Of a stretch of 64,000 nucleotides of DNA, positions 26,593 through 36,511 are shown piece by piece (position 1 is the stretch's first letter; each line of letters starts with the position of its first letter). The notes under the pieces are model-generated. The model was not told the origin of the DNA, ran no database searches, and saw nothing but the letters and a program-made list of their open reading frames with translations. Source of the stretch: DATNPH01 sp036703315 (GTDB taxonomy: Bacteria > Cyanobacteriota > Cyanobacteriia > Cyanobacteriales > Coleofasciculaceae); contig DATNPH010000032.1 of assembly GCA_036703315.1 (NCBI GenBank), forward strand, positions 1 to 64,000. Direction: 5' to 3'. Made by a program: the position numbers and the translations under genes.

Positions 26593-28200
26593 TTAGGGGG
26601 AGCCTCTAACAACAGACGAGATCGCAGCAACTAACTCATCCGCTGTAACTGGCTTGGATAGGTGCATTTGGAATCCCGCCCTCAGCGAATAATCGTGGTC
26701 TTCCTCTTGAGCATAGGCAGTCAATGCGATCGCGGGAATCTGTCCTCCTTGCTCGGCAGGCATTGCCCTAATTTGGCGAATCAAATCATAGCCATTTTGG
26801 ATGGGCATACTAATGTCGCTGACTAGGACATCGGGTTTAAACTCTTCTAGAGCCGCGATCGCTTTCTCGACTGAAGCCGCTGTACTCACTTCAGCCTCAT
26901 ACTGTTCCAGCAGTAGCCTCAGAATTGTGCGAACGTCAGCTTCATCATCCACAACCAGCACTTTGACTCCGTTCAGGAGGAGTAAGGACTTCTTGCTCAC
27001 CAATTTTTGCTCCAAGTTCTTAGGCGCAGTACGAATCGCTAAAACTGGAAATTTGACAGTAAATGTTGCACCTTTTCCCTTCCCTGGACTCTCGGCTTTG
27101 ACCGTACCACCGTGAAGTTCAACTAGATAACGTACAATCGCTAGTCCCAACCCTAGTCCACCTTGTGTACGAGTGCTTGAGCTATCAGCTTGGCGAAAAC
27201 GGTCAAACACATAGGGTAAAAATTCAGGACTAATACCAATGCCAGTATCGCTAACGATAACAGCCACTCTCGATCCAATCCGTGTCAACTTGATTTGTAC
27301 CCGTCCTCCATCTGGGGTAAACTTAACGGCGTTGGACAAGAGATTCCACGCAATTTGTTGTAAGCGTGTCGTATCTCCTGAAATTAAACCCGCTTCAGGG
27401 TCAAGCAAGCATTCTAGTTGAATTTTCTTTGCTTGTGCTGCCGGATGCACAACAGCCACAGCCATCTCAATCACTGGTATAAGTTCCACTGGACTCATAC
27501 TGAGGGAAAGCTTGCCTGTAACGATGCGAGAAACATCCAACAGATCTTCAATGATTTGCGTCAGTGACTTGGCATTACGCTCAATTGTCTCTATTGCACG
27601 TCTGTAATTATCCCCCTCTACTCTTTGGAGTCGCAAAAGCTGCGCCCAACCTAACATGGCATTTAGAGGTGTACGCAGTTCATGAGAGAGGGTTGCTAGA
27701 AACTCATCTTTCAGGCGGTTAGCTTCCTCAGCTTCCGCACGAGCGGCTCGTTCTTTTGCCAGTAACAAAGCTCGTTCTTCCTCTAGACGCTTGGCTCTTT
27801 GCCGAAGTTCAGCCTGTTCTAAAGCTCTACGTACAGCGCTGGGAATTCGCATGTAACGGTTAGGAGCTTTTATGATATAATCTTCTACCCCCGATTTCAT
27901 GGCTTCCACAGCAATCTCTTCATTGCCGCTGTTGGTGAACATAATTACAGGGCAATTAGGATAATATGACTTAAGCTGCTTGACAACAGAAATTCCATCG
28001 TTCCAGCCTAGTTGATAGTCGGTAATAACTACATCAAAGCCACCCTTAGCGATCGCTTGTTCAAGGGTTTTTGTATTAATAATTTCTGTGACCTGAAATT
28101 CTGTAAATTCTCGCTCCAACCCACGAATCACGAGAAGTCGGTCAGTTGGATTGTCATCAATAACAAGAATATTTGGCATGCGCTGGTAAGGAGCTTCCAA
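26593..28200 (-). CDS. Hybrid histidine kinase (receiver-kinase-receiver)
   Basis: The 535-residue cytosolic protein is laid out as an N-terminal receiver (phosphoacceptor D61 in VITDYQLG), a coiled coil, HisKA with H173 in ATLSHELRTPLN, HATPase with DTGIGI and GLGLGLAIV, and a C-terminal receiver with VSDISMP. It has no sensor or membrane part, so it must receive its signal from a partner. It is third in an operon with the Rcp1-like regulator and the PAS kinase upstream on the same strand (gaps of 56 and 47 bases), suggesting a phosphorelay. Its end lies 9 bases from the end of treS, which converges on it. Confidence 0.93.
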   Translation of the reverse strand: MEAPYQRMPNILVIDDNPTDRLLVIRGLEREFTEFQVTEIINTKTLEQAIAKGGFDVVITDYQLGWNDGISVVKQLKSYYPNCPVIMFTNSGNEEIAVEAMKSGVEDYIIKAPNRYMRIPSAVRRALEQAELRQRAKRLEEERALLLAKERAARAEAEEANRLKDEFLATLSHELRTPLNAMLGWAQLLRLQRVEGDNYRRAIETIERNAKSLTQIIEDLLDVSRIVTGKLSLSMSPVELIPVIEMAVAVVHPAAQAKKIQLECLLDPEAGLISGDTTRLQQIAWNLLSNAVKFTPDGGRVQIKLTRIGSRVAVIVSDTGIGISPEFLPYVFDRFRQADSSSTRTQGGLGLGLAIVRYLVELHGGTVKAESPGKGKGATFTVKFPVLAIRTAPKNLEQKLVSKKSLLLLNGVKVLVVDDEADVRTILRLLLEQYEAEVSTAASVEKAIAALEEFKPDVLVSDISMPIQNGYDLIRQIRAMPAEQGGQIPAIALTAYAQEEDHDYSLRAGFQMHLSKPVTADELVAAISSVVRGSP

Positions 28201-28256
28201 ACTACTGTATTGACAGCAATTTGAATTAGCTGCTTTACTAAAAATAAAAATAAGAG

Positions 28257-28715
28257 TTAACTTAACGGCACTTCTGGGTATTCGTTGAGCTTTAGCCAGT
28301 ATAGGTTAAGAGCATTCAGCATTTCTAGCAAAGAAGCAAAACCAATCGGTTTAACCAAATAGGAATTAACGCCTGAGTCATAAGCTTGATTAATATCAAT
28401 AGTTTCCCTTGAAGAAGTTAGGACAACGACAGGCAGACGTTTGAGTTCAGACTGCTGTCGTAACCAACTCAAGACTTCATGACCTGAGCGACGGGGTAGC
28501 TTCAAGTCTAGTAAAATCAGCATCGGTAGAGGGTAACGCTCCCGATCCGAGTATTCTCCTTTACCACTGAGGTAAAAAACAGCTGCATCTCCATCTTTAA
28601 CGATTTGCAGTGAGACATGAGATAACTCTTCTTTGCGAAAGGCACGTTGGACTAAAAGAATATCAGCAGGATTATCTTCTACTAATAAAATCGTGTGTGT
28701 CATCGTCAATATCAA
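28257..28715 (-). CDS. Rcp1-like response regulator
   Basis: The 152-residue receiver has LLVEDNPADILLVQ, phosphoacceptor D70 in LLDLKLPRRSG, the switch Thr/Ser in VVVLTSS and the Lys in YLVKP. Insertions and overall length fit the Rcp1 subclass that follows phytochrome-like kinases. A start at the later ATG (residue 5, MTHTIL) is equally plausible. It lies 47 bases after the PAS kinase, its likely cognate. Confidence 0.93.
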   Translation of the reverse strand: MILTMTHTILLVEDNPADILLVQRAFRKEELSHVSLQIVKDGDAAVFYLSGKGEYSDRERYPLPMLILLDLKLPRRSGHEVLSWLRQQSELKRLPVVVLTSSRETIDINQAYDSGVNSYLVKPIGFASLLEMLNALNLYWLKLNEYPEVPLS

Positions 28716-28762
28716 TTCAAAATAGGTTGTTTACAAGGACTTGACTTGGAATACAGCGACAG

Positions 28763-31015
28763 TCATTCATGTTTTATTGCGCTCCTTAATTTGATCCAAA
28801 ATCGACTGCCTTGGTTAAGCTGGGATTCAACTCCCGCGCTTCCACCCATGCGCTGGATACCTTTACAAACAATTGCCAAGCCAATCCCAGTTCCTGGGTA
28901 CTCTTCAATCCCATGCAGGCGCTCAAACACACCAAAGATGCGTGTCTGATGCTCTCGTGCAATGCCAATGCCATTGTCTGCTACCCAAATCTGCACCGAG
29001 GTGTCCTCTATTTCACTCCATACCTGTATTTGGGGTTGAATTCCCTCAACAAATTTAATCGCATTGCTCAGCAGATTGGTGAACACCTGAACTAAAGTAG
29101 TGTGATGACCCATGACTTGGGGGAGGGGCGATTGAATCGTTACATTCGCCTGGTGCTTCTTCCGGTCAGCCTCGATTTGGGTCATGGCTTCTGCTATTAC
29201 TACGTTCAGGTTAACCGCTTGAAGTTTCAACTCACTGCGGCTGAGTCGGCTATAAGCGAGTAAATCTTGGATCAGGTTATCCATCTGCTGACTAGAAGCG
29301 ACGATTTGACGGGCATATTCTTGACCCAGATCGTCTAGGCGATCGCCATAGTCCTCCAGTAACGCTTCAGAGAGTCCTTGCATTCCTCGCAGGGGAGCAC
29401 GTAAATCATGGGCGATCGAGTAGGCAAAGGCTTCCAATTCCTGATTAGCTTCTGCTAATTGAGTTGTGCGCTCTATGACACGTTGTTCCAGAGTTTCGTT
29501 GAGTTGGCGAATTTCAGCTTCTGCCAGCTTTCGCTGATTAATATCCCTGGCAATTCTCACTACAAACAACTCACCTTGCCGATTAATCATGTAATTTGAG
29601 CCTTCCAACCAGATCCATTCGCCATCACTCCTTCGCATGCGGAATTCAAATAGGGTTGCGTTCTGCCAATCCACTATGCGTGCCAGGTCTTCAGGATGCC
29701 ATAAATCTACAGAATTCATTGTCAGGAGCATCTCGATGGAGTAACCTAAAACGGTTTGATAAGATGGGCTGACATAGATATATCGTCCTTCTAGATTAGT
29801 CATGCCGATTAGGTCGTTGGCATTCTCTGTGATCAATCGGAACCGTTCTTCGCTCTCGCGCCGTGCCTGTTCAGCTTGTTTTCGTTCTGTAATGTCTAGT
29901 GCCGTGCTAATGACTAAGCGTCTGCCATCAGAAACTTTGCCTAAGGGTGCCGAATAGAACTCCCAAATTCGGGTTTCACCACTACAAGTGGTAATAGCAT
30001 ACTCACCTTCTGAGACACGTCTATCCAGGCTGTATAACTGCTCAATGTCCGCCTCAACAACCTCTTTTCTGATGCCATAGGCTTTTTCAGTCCAATCAGC
30101 AACAGTCGGAATGTCTGCGTGGGTGTAGCCAGTCAGTTCCCTCCAGGCTCGATTAATCTGGAGGATTCCGCCATCTTCAGCATGAAGGATTATCGGTAAC
30201 GGCGCTTCCAGAATAGCGCGACGGAAGCGTTCTTCACTGGTCTGTAAGGCTATCTGTGCCTGCTTGCGCTCCGTGATGTCTCGCGTAATATTGGAGAACC
30301 CTCTTAGATTTCCCGCTTCGTCTCGCAAGGCGGTAATCACAACATCGGCCCAAAACCACGATTCATCCTTGCGAACGCGCCAGCTCTCATCGGCATACCG
30401 TCCCTCTGCTGCTGCAATCCGCAGCGATCGCTCAGATTTAGCTTGCTCAATGTCCTGTGCGGTGTAAAAGCGTGAAAAATGCTGACCGAGTATTTCTTTA
30501 GCTCGAAATCCTATGAGTCGTTCTGCCCCTGCATTCCAACTAATTACATGTCCAGTAGTATCGAGCATGACAATCGCATAGTCTTTCACTCCCTCCACCA
30601 ACAAGCGAAACCGCTCTTCACTTTGCCGCAAACTTGTTTCAGCTCGATAGCGGGAAGCATTGAGCGAACTAATTAGCAACGCTACAAGCAGAAACACACC
30701 TAGCAGCAAGATGTCGGTAAACGCCAGACTTGATGCATTGATCGGTGGAAGAAAGAAGTAGTCGATCGCTAAAGCCGACAAAATAGCCGTAAGTAAACCT
30801 GGCCCCATGCCACCATACCAGGAACTGACCATAACGGCGGCGAAAAACAGAGGTGTAAAAGTACGGTTTAGCAACCAGGCAAGTTGCCAAGTCACTAGCA
30901 GCGCGATCGCGACAGCTAATACAGCTATAGCATAGCGCCATAGAGCAGAACGCCGGAGTTTCCAGCCATTCCAGCTTTTGAGATGGCGTAGTAAGCGAAC
31001 TTTTTTAGCAAACAC
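28763..31015 (-). CDS. Membrane PAS-domain sensor histidine kinase
   Basis: The 750-residue protein starts with a DUF4118/KdpD-like four-helix membrane region (about 25-120). Three PAS/PAC units follow (about 130-255, 260-380, 385-510), each ending in a DITERK- or DINQRK-type segment. Then come a phytochrome-type HisKA with FAYSIAHDLRAPLRGMQ (His about 535) and HATPase with ADNGIGIA and GTGIGLAIV. It autophosphorylates and should pass phosphate to the adjacent Rcp1-like regulator. The sensed signal is not identifiable. Confidence 0.92.
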   Translation of the reverse strand: MFAKKVRLLRHLKSWNGWKLRRSALWRYAIAVLAVAIALLVTWQLAWLLNRTFTPLFFAAVMVSSWYGGMGPGLLTAILSALAIDYFFLPPINASSLAFTDILLLGVFLLVALLISSLNASRYRAETSLRQSEERFRLLVEGVKDYAIVMLDTTGHVISWNAGAERLIGFRAKEILGQHFSRFYTAQDIEQAKSERSLRIAAAEGRYADESWRVRKDESWFWADVVITALRDEAGNLRGFSNITRDITERKQAQIALQTSEERFRRAILEAPLPIILHAEDGGILQINRAWRELTGYTHADIPTVADWTEKAYGIRKEVVEADIEQLYSLDRRVSEGEYAITTCSGETRIWEFYSAPLGKVSDGRRLVISTALDITERKQAEQARRESEERFRLITENANDLIGMTNLEGRYIYVSPSYQTVLGYSIEMLLTMNSVDLWHPEDLARIVDWQNATLFEFRMRRSDGEWIWLEGSNYMINRQGELFVVRIARDINQRKLAEAEIRQLNETLEQRVIERTTQLAEANQELEAFAYSIAHDLRAPLRGMQGLSEALLEDYGDRLDDLGQEYARQIVASSQQMDNLIQDLLAYSRLSRSELKLQAVNLNVVIAEAMTQIEADRKKHQANVTIQSPLPQVMGHHTTLVQVFTNLLSNAIKFVEGIQPQIQVWSEIEDTSVQIWVADNGIGIAREHQTRIFGVFERLHGIEEYPGTGIGLAIVCKGIQRMGGSAGVESQLNQGSRFWIKLRSAIKHE

Positions 31016-31562
31016 CTAGTTACCGAAAAAAGAGTTGCAACCATAGGTATATAGCAGTTCCCACATTAGTGCCATACACTCTGACCTCTCCCCCAGCGCC
31101 TCTCCTACAAGGAGAGGGAAGTAAGTTTTCTTTCCCTTCCCTCCAAGGGACGGGGGTCGGGGGGTTAGCTTCTTCTGATGTACTTCACGCAACTGAGAAC
31201 CGCTATATATTATTTCTAACGCGATGTGCTATTTACCTGTCTGTTACGAAGAAGATCCCCCCTGCCCCCCTTGGAAAGCAAGGCTGTTTCATTCTCAAGG
31301 AAGCGCTGATCCGCCACCCTTTGAAACCCCTGTCTCATACCTAAAGCCCTCTGTTCGGCGAAGCCGTTCCCGAAGGGTAGAGGACTAAGAATCAGTAGTT
31401 GAGTCGTCTTTAGACGACTTGGGCTATAAGATGAGGGACTTAAGTCCCTGGCGGTTTGGAGGAGAATGAAACAGCCCTGCCTTGGAAAGGGGGGACAATC
31501 CAGTCAAAGTCCTTGTTAAAAAGGGGGATGCGAGGTGGATCTCCGGAGAAAGAAAACACGCC
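31016..31562. repeat. Gap packed with palindromic repeats
   Basis: No gene is seen. C-rich/G-rich arms occur at 31080-31165 and 31255-31290 and again at 31480-31530. A hairpin AGTCGTCT/AGACGACT lies at about 31402-31420, and the perfect palindrome AGGGACTTAAGTCCCT at 31434-31449, both of a kind often tied to IS200/605-like relics. Confidence 0.55.
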
Positions 31563-31970
31563 CTAGGGGAAATCTTCTGTATTGCGCTCCAGAAGTGCTT
31601 GTCGAATCAGTTCAGCGCGTTTTAGTACCTGCTGTGCTTCCTCTTCAAACTGCTGTGCTGCCACGGGTTCATTCTTGTTGCGTGCCTCGTCTGCCATCCG
31701 ACGTATGATTTTGACGCGATCCTTCAAAGTACGCATCGCCGCCCACAGCAGACGTTCAATCTCCTCAGATTGCTCCTCCAGGAAGCTTTCTACAGAGAAA
31801 GCATGACCTACGTGACACTCAAGCCTACGCAGAGTTCCCTTACGCATCTCCCATATGACACCGCCGCATTCGGGACAAACTAAGCCTGAAAGTGTTCCAG
31901 CTGGATTGCTCCCCTCTAGAGGGTTTTTATCCAACTCTACTGAATCTGGTTTTAGTTCTTGGTTTGGCAT
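31563..31970 (-). CDS. Zinc-ribbon/coiled-coil protein, detached CheB-type tail
   Basis: The 135-residue protein has CPECGG (33-38), then CHVGHAFSVESFLEEQ and a helical Arg/Glu-rich end. This block commonly forms the C-terminal part of orphan CheB-like methylesterases; here it is a separate gene 12 bases after a short CheB domain. The four metal ligands would be the two Cys of CPEC plus the Cys and His of the CHVGH segment; this is inference. Confidence 0.75.
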   Translation of the reverse strand: MPNQELKPDSVELDKNPLEGSNPAGTLSGLVCPECGGVIWEMRKGTLRRLECHVGHAFSVESFLEEQSEEIERLLWAAMRTLKDRVKIIRRMADEARNKNEPVAAQQFEEEAQQVLKRAELIRQALLERNTEDFP

Positions 31971-31982
31971 GACACTTCATTT

Positions 31983-32558
31983 TTATTCCACTGGTTCATG
32001 AGCTAGGTCTACAAGGACACGAGCAATGTCAGTGATAGGCAGGATATGGTCTACAGCAACGTGCTTAATCGCACTTTGTGGCATGCTTGGAACGAAAGCC
32101 TCTTTAGGGTCTTGGACAATAGCCACCCCACCTTGCTCTTTGATCTCAATCAAACCTGCGGTTCCATCACTGAGCGCACCTGATAGCACGACACCGACGA
32201 CTCGCTTGCCATAGGCTATGGACGCTGTACGAAACAGCGGGTCAATGGCTGGTCGAAACTTGTTTTCTTTAGGTCCGAAGACTACGCGCATGGACTCAGG
32301 TTTAACCAGGAGGTGTCGGTCTGGCGGTGCCACGTAGATGTGTCCAAGCTCAATAGGCGCGCCGTCTAGGGCATGGACTGCCGGAAGATTGCCAGACTTC
32401 TGTAGAATCTCCGGTAAATAGCTTGGGTATTTAGGTGAGGTATGAATAACAATGAAGACAGCCACTGGTAACTCAGCAGGAAAACCCTGAACCAGTTCCT
32501 TAAGAGCCAATACTCCTCCGGCAGAGGCTCCAATCACAACAATGTCATGTTTAAACAT
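31983..32558 (-). CDS. CheB-type methylesterase domain protein (stand-alone)
   Basis: The 191-residue product is only the CheB catalytic domain. It has IGASAGG with the nucleophile Ser (about 12), an HTSPKYPSYL segment with the His, and GALSDGTAGL with the Asp. It lacks the receiver domain of chemotaxis CheB. Such orphans are frequent in cyanobacteria beside Crp-like or PAS regulators, with unclear substrates. It lies 18 bases downstream of the Crp gene and 12 bases upstream of its probable tail gene. Confidence 0.88.
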   Translation of the reverse strand: MFKHDIVVIGASAGGVLALKELVQGFPAELPVAVFIVIHTSPKYPSYLPEILQKSGNLPAVHALDGAPIELGHIYVAPPDRHLLVKPESMRVVFGPKENKFRPAIDPLFRTASIAYGKRVVGVVLSGALSDGTAGLIEIKEQGGVAIVQDPKEAFVPSMPQSAIKHVAVDHILPITDIARVLVDLAHEPVE

Positions 32559-32576
32559 CGAAATCAGCCTTTCACG

Positions 32577-33293
32577 TCACTCAAGGCAACTCAGTAAGCG
32601 ATCAAACTCCTGTTTGACAATCTGATAACATTCACAAGAGGCGGCTTCTAAACCTGGACTATCGAGAACAGTTATCTTGCCACGGCTGTATCGGATTAAG
32701 CCTGCCCTCTGAAGAATAGCCGCAACTACACTGACACTAGCACGACGCACACCCAGCATTTGGGACAAAAATTCCTGAGTGAGGTAGAACTGGTTTGACT
32801 GCACCCGGTCTTGGCACATCAGCAGCCAGCGGCAGGCTCGCTGTTCCACCGAGTGCCGAGCATTACAAGCAACCGATTGCGAGATTAGGTTGATCAGCGC
32901 TAATGTGTAGCGCAGTAGCAAGTTGTGAAGGGGACTACCTGGAGTGACTTGGCGTTTGAATACATCCGCTTTCATCCGCAGGGCATCACCAGTGACCTGC
33001 ACAACAGCCTGACCGCTCATGCTATCAGATCCCAGAAGTACGGGAATGCCTACCATTCCTTCATTGCCCACCGTAGCCGCTTCGACTGTGCCGCCGTCTT
33101 TCAGGACGTTGACTAGAGAAACAATGCCACTGCTGGGAAAATAGATATACTCAATGGGTTCATTGGGTGCGTAGATGATTTGCTGAAAACTTAGAGAAAC
33201 TGTCTCCAGGTTAGGAAGGAGGCGATCGTATTCTTCTCTAGGTAAGGCGGAAAGCAGTCGGTTTTTAATCAGATTACGGCGGACTTTAGACAT
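32577..33293 (-). CDS. Crp/Fnr-family transcription regulator
   Basis: The 238-residue protein has a cyclic-nucleotide-type beta-barrel (about 22-140, YIYFPSSGIVSLV) and a winged-helix DNA-binding end with QEFLSQMLGVRRASVSVVAA (about 170-190). The barrel lacks the classical cAMP-binding RSA-type segment as far as I can see, so cAMP binding is doubtful. It heads a three-gene unit with CheB and the zinc-ribbon gene. Confidence 0.9.
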   Translation of the reverse strand: MSKVRRNLIKNRLLSALPREEYDRLLPNLETVSLSFQQIIYAPNEPIEYIYFPSSGIVSLVNVLKDGGTVEAATVGNEGMVGIPVLLGSDSMSGQAVVQVTGDALRMKADVFKRQVTPGSPLHNLLLRYTLALINLISQSVACNARHSVEQRACRWLLMCQDRVQSNQFYLTQEFLSQMLGVRRASVSVVAAILQRAGLIRYSRGKITVLDSPGLEAASCECYQIVKQEFDRLLSCLE

Positions 33294-33459
33294 TCTAGAG
33301 GTAGTGCCTGAATCCTCGATGTGCGTAAGTTCTGTCCTAGTCGAAATAGTACGCTAGCGGACAGACAAATCAAGGGCTGAGACGATAATTTAGAAACAAT
33401 TGCAAGGGAAAGCCCTGCAAGTAAGCGTTAAGTCCTTACTGTACTAGTGGAGACAGTAG

Positions 33460-33621
33460 ATGCAAAACTCCCAAAGCCAAGTTATTTCTCAGAAAACCAA
33501 AGATTTGATTGACAAACTGCTGTTAGGAAAGTTTTCCCTGCCTGAAATTGCGAAGGTCACAGGTATCTCAGACCAATGGTTAGAGAACTATATCAATGCC
33601 AAATATGACTTAGTTGCTTGA
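33460..33621 (+). CDS. Small helix-turn-helix protein, 53 residues, IS1-transposase-like N-terminus or remnant
   Basis: The ATG at 33460 follows AGTGGAGAC. The product contains LIDKLLLGKFSLPEIAKVTG and then ISDQWLENYINAKYDL, a helix-turn-helix pattern like the segment seen in cyanobacterial IS1-type transposases and stand-alone small proteins. No transposase catalytic part follows. It could be a domesticated fragment or a small regulator. Confidence 0.6.
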   Translation: MQNSQSQVISQKTKDLIDKLLLGKFSLPEIAKVTGISDQWLENYINAKYDLVA

Positions 33622-33794
33622 TTGGTAGCATCTTTATACCTACAAACAAAGAGGTGATATTGATAAATAATACATTGCTACCCTCGTTAAGACAATTAGT
33701 CATTTTTGAAGTTTGGTTTTGTAGGAATCTTTAGCCTACGGAACCAAATTCTAATTATGATTCAGTTCATTCTTGCGATAGAGTTGAAAAACAA

Positions 33795-33995
33795 CTGAAA
33801 AATTAAGTTAATATTTGTAATACAAAGAGGTAGGCATCATCATTCTATCTGCGCTTATGTTTGATGAGCCTACGCATAAAATACTAAGGTGCTCCCATCG
33901 CGGCAAGAAGAACTGGAGAGGTGAGTTTTCCTAAGACTCACAGGTAATTAAGGCTATAAAAAAAAGCCCTCTAGGGGGCTTTATAGCCTTATAAA
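33795..33995 (+). ncRNA. Candidate structured RNA or glgX leader (three hairpins)
   Basis: CTGAAA (33795-33800) and TAATAC (33818-33823) with a 17-base spacer could be a promoter whose start would fall near 33830. Three stems follow: GTAGGC-ATCATCA with TGATGA-GCCTAC (33830-33873), GTGAGT/ACTCAC (33921-33941), and an 11-base perfect stem AAGGCTATAAA/TTTATAGCCTT (33950-33990) enclosing AGCCC/GGGCT. The last is terminator-like but lacks a clean T-run. It matches no RNA I recognise. Confidence 0.45.
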
Positions 33996-34139
33996 ACAGC
34001 GTTTCTAACTATTAGAAACAAGAGTAATCCTTAGCAGATGAAGCTTAGGAACTTCGCCAGAGGTTTAAGTTCCTTTAGTGAACTGAGACTTCAGGACATT
34101 GGTTGTAGCTAATTATTGATTTTTACTGAACTTTCACCT

Positions 34140-36269
34140 ATGTACACAGCAACTCTCTGGCCCGGTAAAGTTTATCCCCTAGGAGCAACCTGGGATGGTA
34201 AAGGCACAAACTTCGCACTGTTTAGCGAACATGCAACCGCTGTCGAGCTTTGTTTATTTGATAAAGACGATGAGGAGACACGCTTGGAGCTAACTGAGGT
34301 CAGCAACTTCGTCTGGCACGGCTATGTGCCGGGGGTGGGACCGGGTCAACGCTACGGGTACCGAGTGCATGGGCCTTATGCACCTGAGGAGGGTCATCGC
34401 TTCAACCCTAACAAACTCCTAATTGACCCGTATGGAAAAGCGATCGCTGGCGAAATTGGCAATGGGCCCGAACTGTTTGGATACTCTTGGGATGCACCAG
34501 AACAAGACCTATCTTTTTCTGAGCTAGATGACGCTCATCTGATGCCGAAGTCCGTGGTTGTCGATCAGTCTTTTGATTGGGAGGATGACCAGCCACTGAA
34601 AACACCCTGGCATGAAACGATCATTTATGAAACCCACGTCAAGGGGTTTACCAAGCGGCACCCAGATATCCCTGAAGAATTGCGGGGTACCTATGCGGGA
34701 CTGGCACATACAGCCGCGATCGAGCATCTTCAGGCGATCGGTATTACAGCCGTTGAACTGATGCCGGTTCATCACTTCCTATCCCGTCCCGGACATCTGG
34801 TTGATAAGGGGTTAAGCAATTACTGGGGCTACGATTCCATCAACTATTTTGCTCCCCACTCCGACTACAGCGCCGACAAAGTTCCGGGTGGGCAGGTCAA
34901 AGAATTTAAGGAGATGGTCAAGGCGTTACATTTTGCCGGGATCGAGGTGATTCTGGATGTCGTCTACAACCACACGGGAGAAGGCTCTCACATGGGTCCG
35001 ACTCTGTCACTGCGAGGCATCGACAATGCCACTTACTACCGTCTGGTAGAAGATGATCCCCGCTACTACATGGACTTTACAGGTTGCGGTAACTCCCTAA
35101 ACGTGCGCAACCCGCAAGTCCTTAAGTTAATCATGGATAGTCTGCGCTATTGGGTCATCGAGATGCATGTGGATGGCTTCCGCTTCGATCTAGCTTCGGC
35201 TTTGGCGCGAGAGCTATTTGAAGTTGATAATCTGTCCGCTTTCTTTGACATCATTCACCAAGACCCGGTGCTGGCGGATGTGAAGCTGATTGCTGAACCT
35301 TGGGACGTTGGAGAAGGTGGCTATCAAGTCGGGAACTTCCCGGTTCTGTGGTCTGAGTGGAATGGCAGGTATCGCGATACAGTACGGGACTTCTGGCGCG
35401 GTGAGGAGAGCGGATTAGGGCAATTTGCTTACTGTTTTACCGGTAGCCCTGACCTATATCAGATTAATGGGCGCAGACCGAATGCAAGTATCAACTTCAT
35501 CACCGCCCACGATGGCTTCACCCTCAACGATTTGGTTAGCTACAACGAAAAGCACAATGAAGCGAACGGGGAAAATAGCCAAGACGGTGAAAGCCACAAC
35601 CGCTCTTGGAATTGTGGGGCGGAAGGGGAAACGGACGACCCAGAAGTGCTGAGGTTGCGGGAGCAACAGCGGCGAAACTTCATAGCCACCTTGATGCTGT
35701 CCCAAGGCATCCCGATGTTGCTGGGGGGAGATGAGATGGGGCGGACTCAAAAGGGCAACAACAATGGCTACTGCCAGGACAATGAGATCTCCTGGTTTGA
35801 TTGGAACTTGCCAGAGGGAAATGCGGATCTGCTGAAGTTTACCAGTCAGCTAATCTACCTCCGCCGTCAGCATCCGGTATTTCGGCGGCGCAAGTGGTTT
35901 CAAGGTCGAGCCATCCACGGTTCGGGCATCAGTGATATCGGTTGGTTCAATGCCGATGGCGGTAAGATGACTGACGAGCAGTGGGAAGTTGGTTATGCCA
36001 AGACCCTTGCCGTGTTCTTGAATGGACAAGAGATTCCTGCACGCGGTCCCCGAGGCGAGCGCATTGTTGATGATGATTTTCTGCTGTTCTTTAACGCCCA
36101 CTATGAAATGGTTGAGTTTACTCTACCAGAGGGGCTGCGGGATAAGCCGTGGACGATTGTAATTGACACCAAGGAGCCTCGGTTCGTCGCTGCGGAGCGT
36201 TCTTTCACAGATACTCAAGTGGTGCCAGTGACAGAGCGATCGCTTGTAGTACTACGCCGTGTGGTATAA
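34140..36269 (+). CDS. glgX: Glycogen debranching enzyme (isoamylase type)
   Basis: From the ATG at 34140 the protein has 709 residues: a CBM48-type N-domain ([20 protein letters not shown]), then GH13 with [14 protein letters not shown] (nucleophile Asp), [16 protein letters not shown] (Glu) and [20 protein letters not shown] (Asp). It cuts alpha-1,6 branches of glycogen and so supplies linear chains for TreY/TreZ, MalQ and phosphorylase. An in-frame TTG at 34116 is a less likely start. It follows the structured RNA candidate. Confidence 0.96.
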   Translation: MYTATLWPGKVYPLGATWDGKGTNFALFSEHATAVELCLFDKDDEETRLELTEVSNFVWHGYVPGVGPGQRYGYRVHGPYAPEEGHRFNPNKLLIDPYGKAIAGEIGNGPELFGYSWDAPEQDLSFSELDDAHLMPKSVVVDQSFDWEDDQPLKTPWHETIIYETHVKGFTKRHPDIPEELRGTYAGLAHTAAIEHLQAIGITAVELMPVHHFLSRPGHLVDKGLSNYWGYDSINYFAPHSDYSADKVPGGQVKEFKEMVKALHFAGIEVILDVVYNHTGEGSHMGPTLSLRGIDNATYYRLVEDDPRYYMDFTGCGNSLNVRNPQVLKLIMDSLRYWVIEMHVDGFRFDLASALARELFEVDNLSAFFDIIHQDPVLADVKLIAEPWDVGEGGYQVGNFPVLWSEWNGRYRDTVRDFWRGEESGLGQFAYCFTGSPDLYQINGRRPNASINFITAHDGFTLNDLVSYNEKHNEANGENSQDGESHNRSWNCGAEGETDDPEVLRLREQQRRNFIATLMLSQGIPMLLGGDEMGRTQKGNNNGYCQDNEISWFDWNLPEGNADLLKFTSQLIYLRRQHPVFRRRKWFQGRAIHGSGISDIGWFNADGGKMTDEQWEVGYAKTLAVFLNGQEIPARGPRGERIVDDDFLLFFNAHYEMVEFTLPEGLRDKPWTIVIDTKEPRFVAAERSFTDTQVVPVTERSLVVLRRVV

Positions 36270-36511
36270 CCCATTAAACTAGCGGTTTTATCGATATCTT
36301 TTTTTGGCTTTTGACTTTGGAGACGCTGTCTGGATAAAAACTCCATCCGGCTGCATTTTATCCAACCGAGAACTGCTATAGTTTCCAACCCGAAGCTTGT
36401 GCAACTGCTGACAGAATCTAGCTGGGATGCAGTTGCCAAGCTGATAAGACCCCAGCTCTCAGGGAAATTAATGTATTTTCACCTCGTCATGGTGATAGTT
36501 GGAGGTTTGAC

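Noticed and set aside
33830..33990. SRP RNA or 6S RNA
   Set aside because: The conserved SRP tetraloop region and the long single bulged hairpin of 6S are absent.
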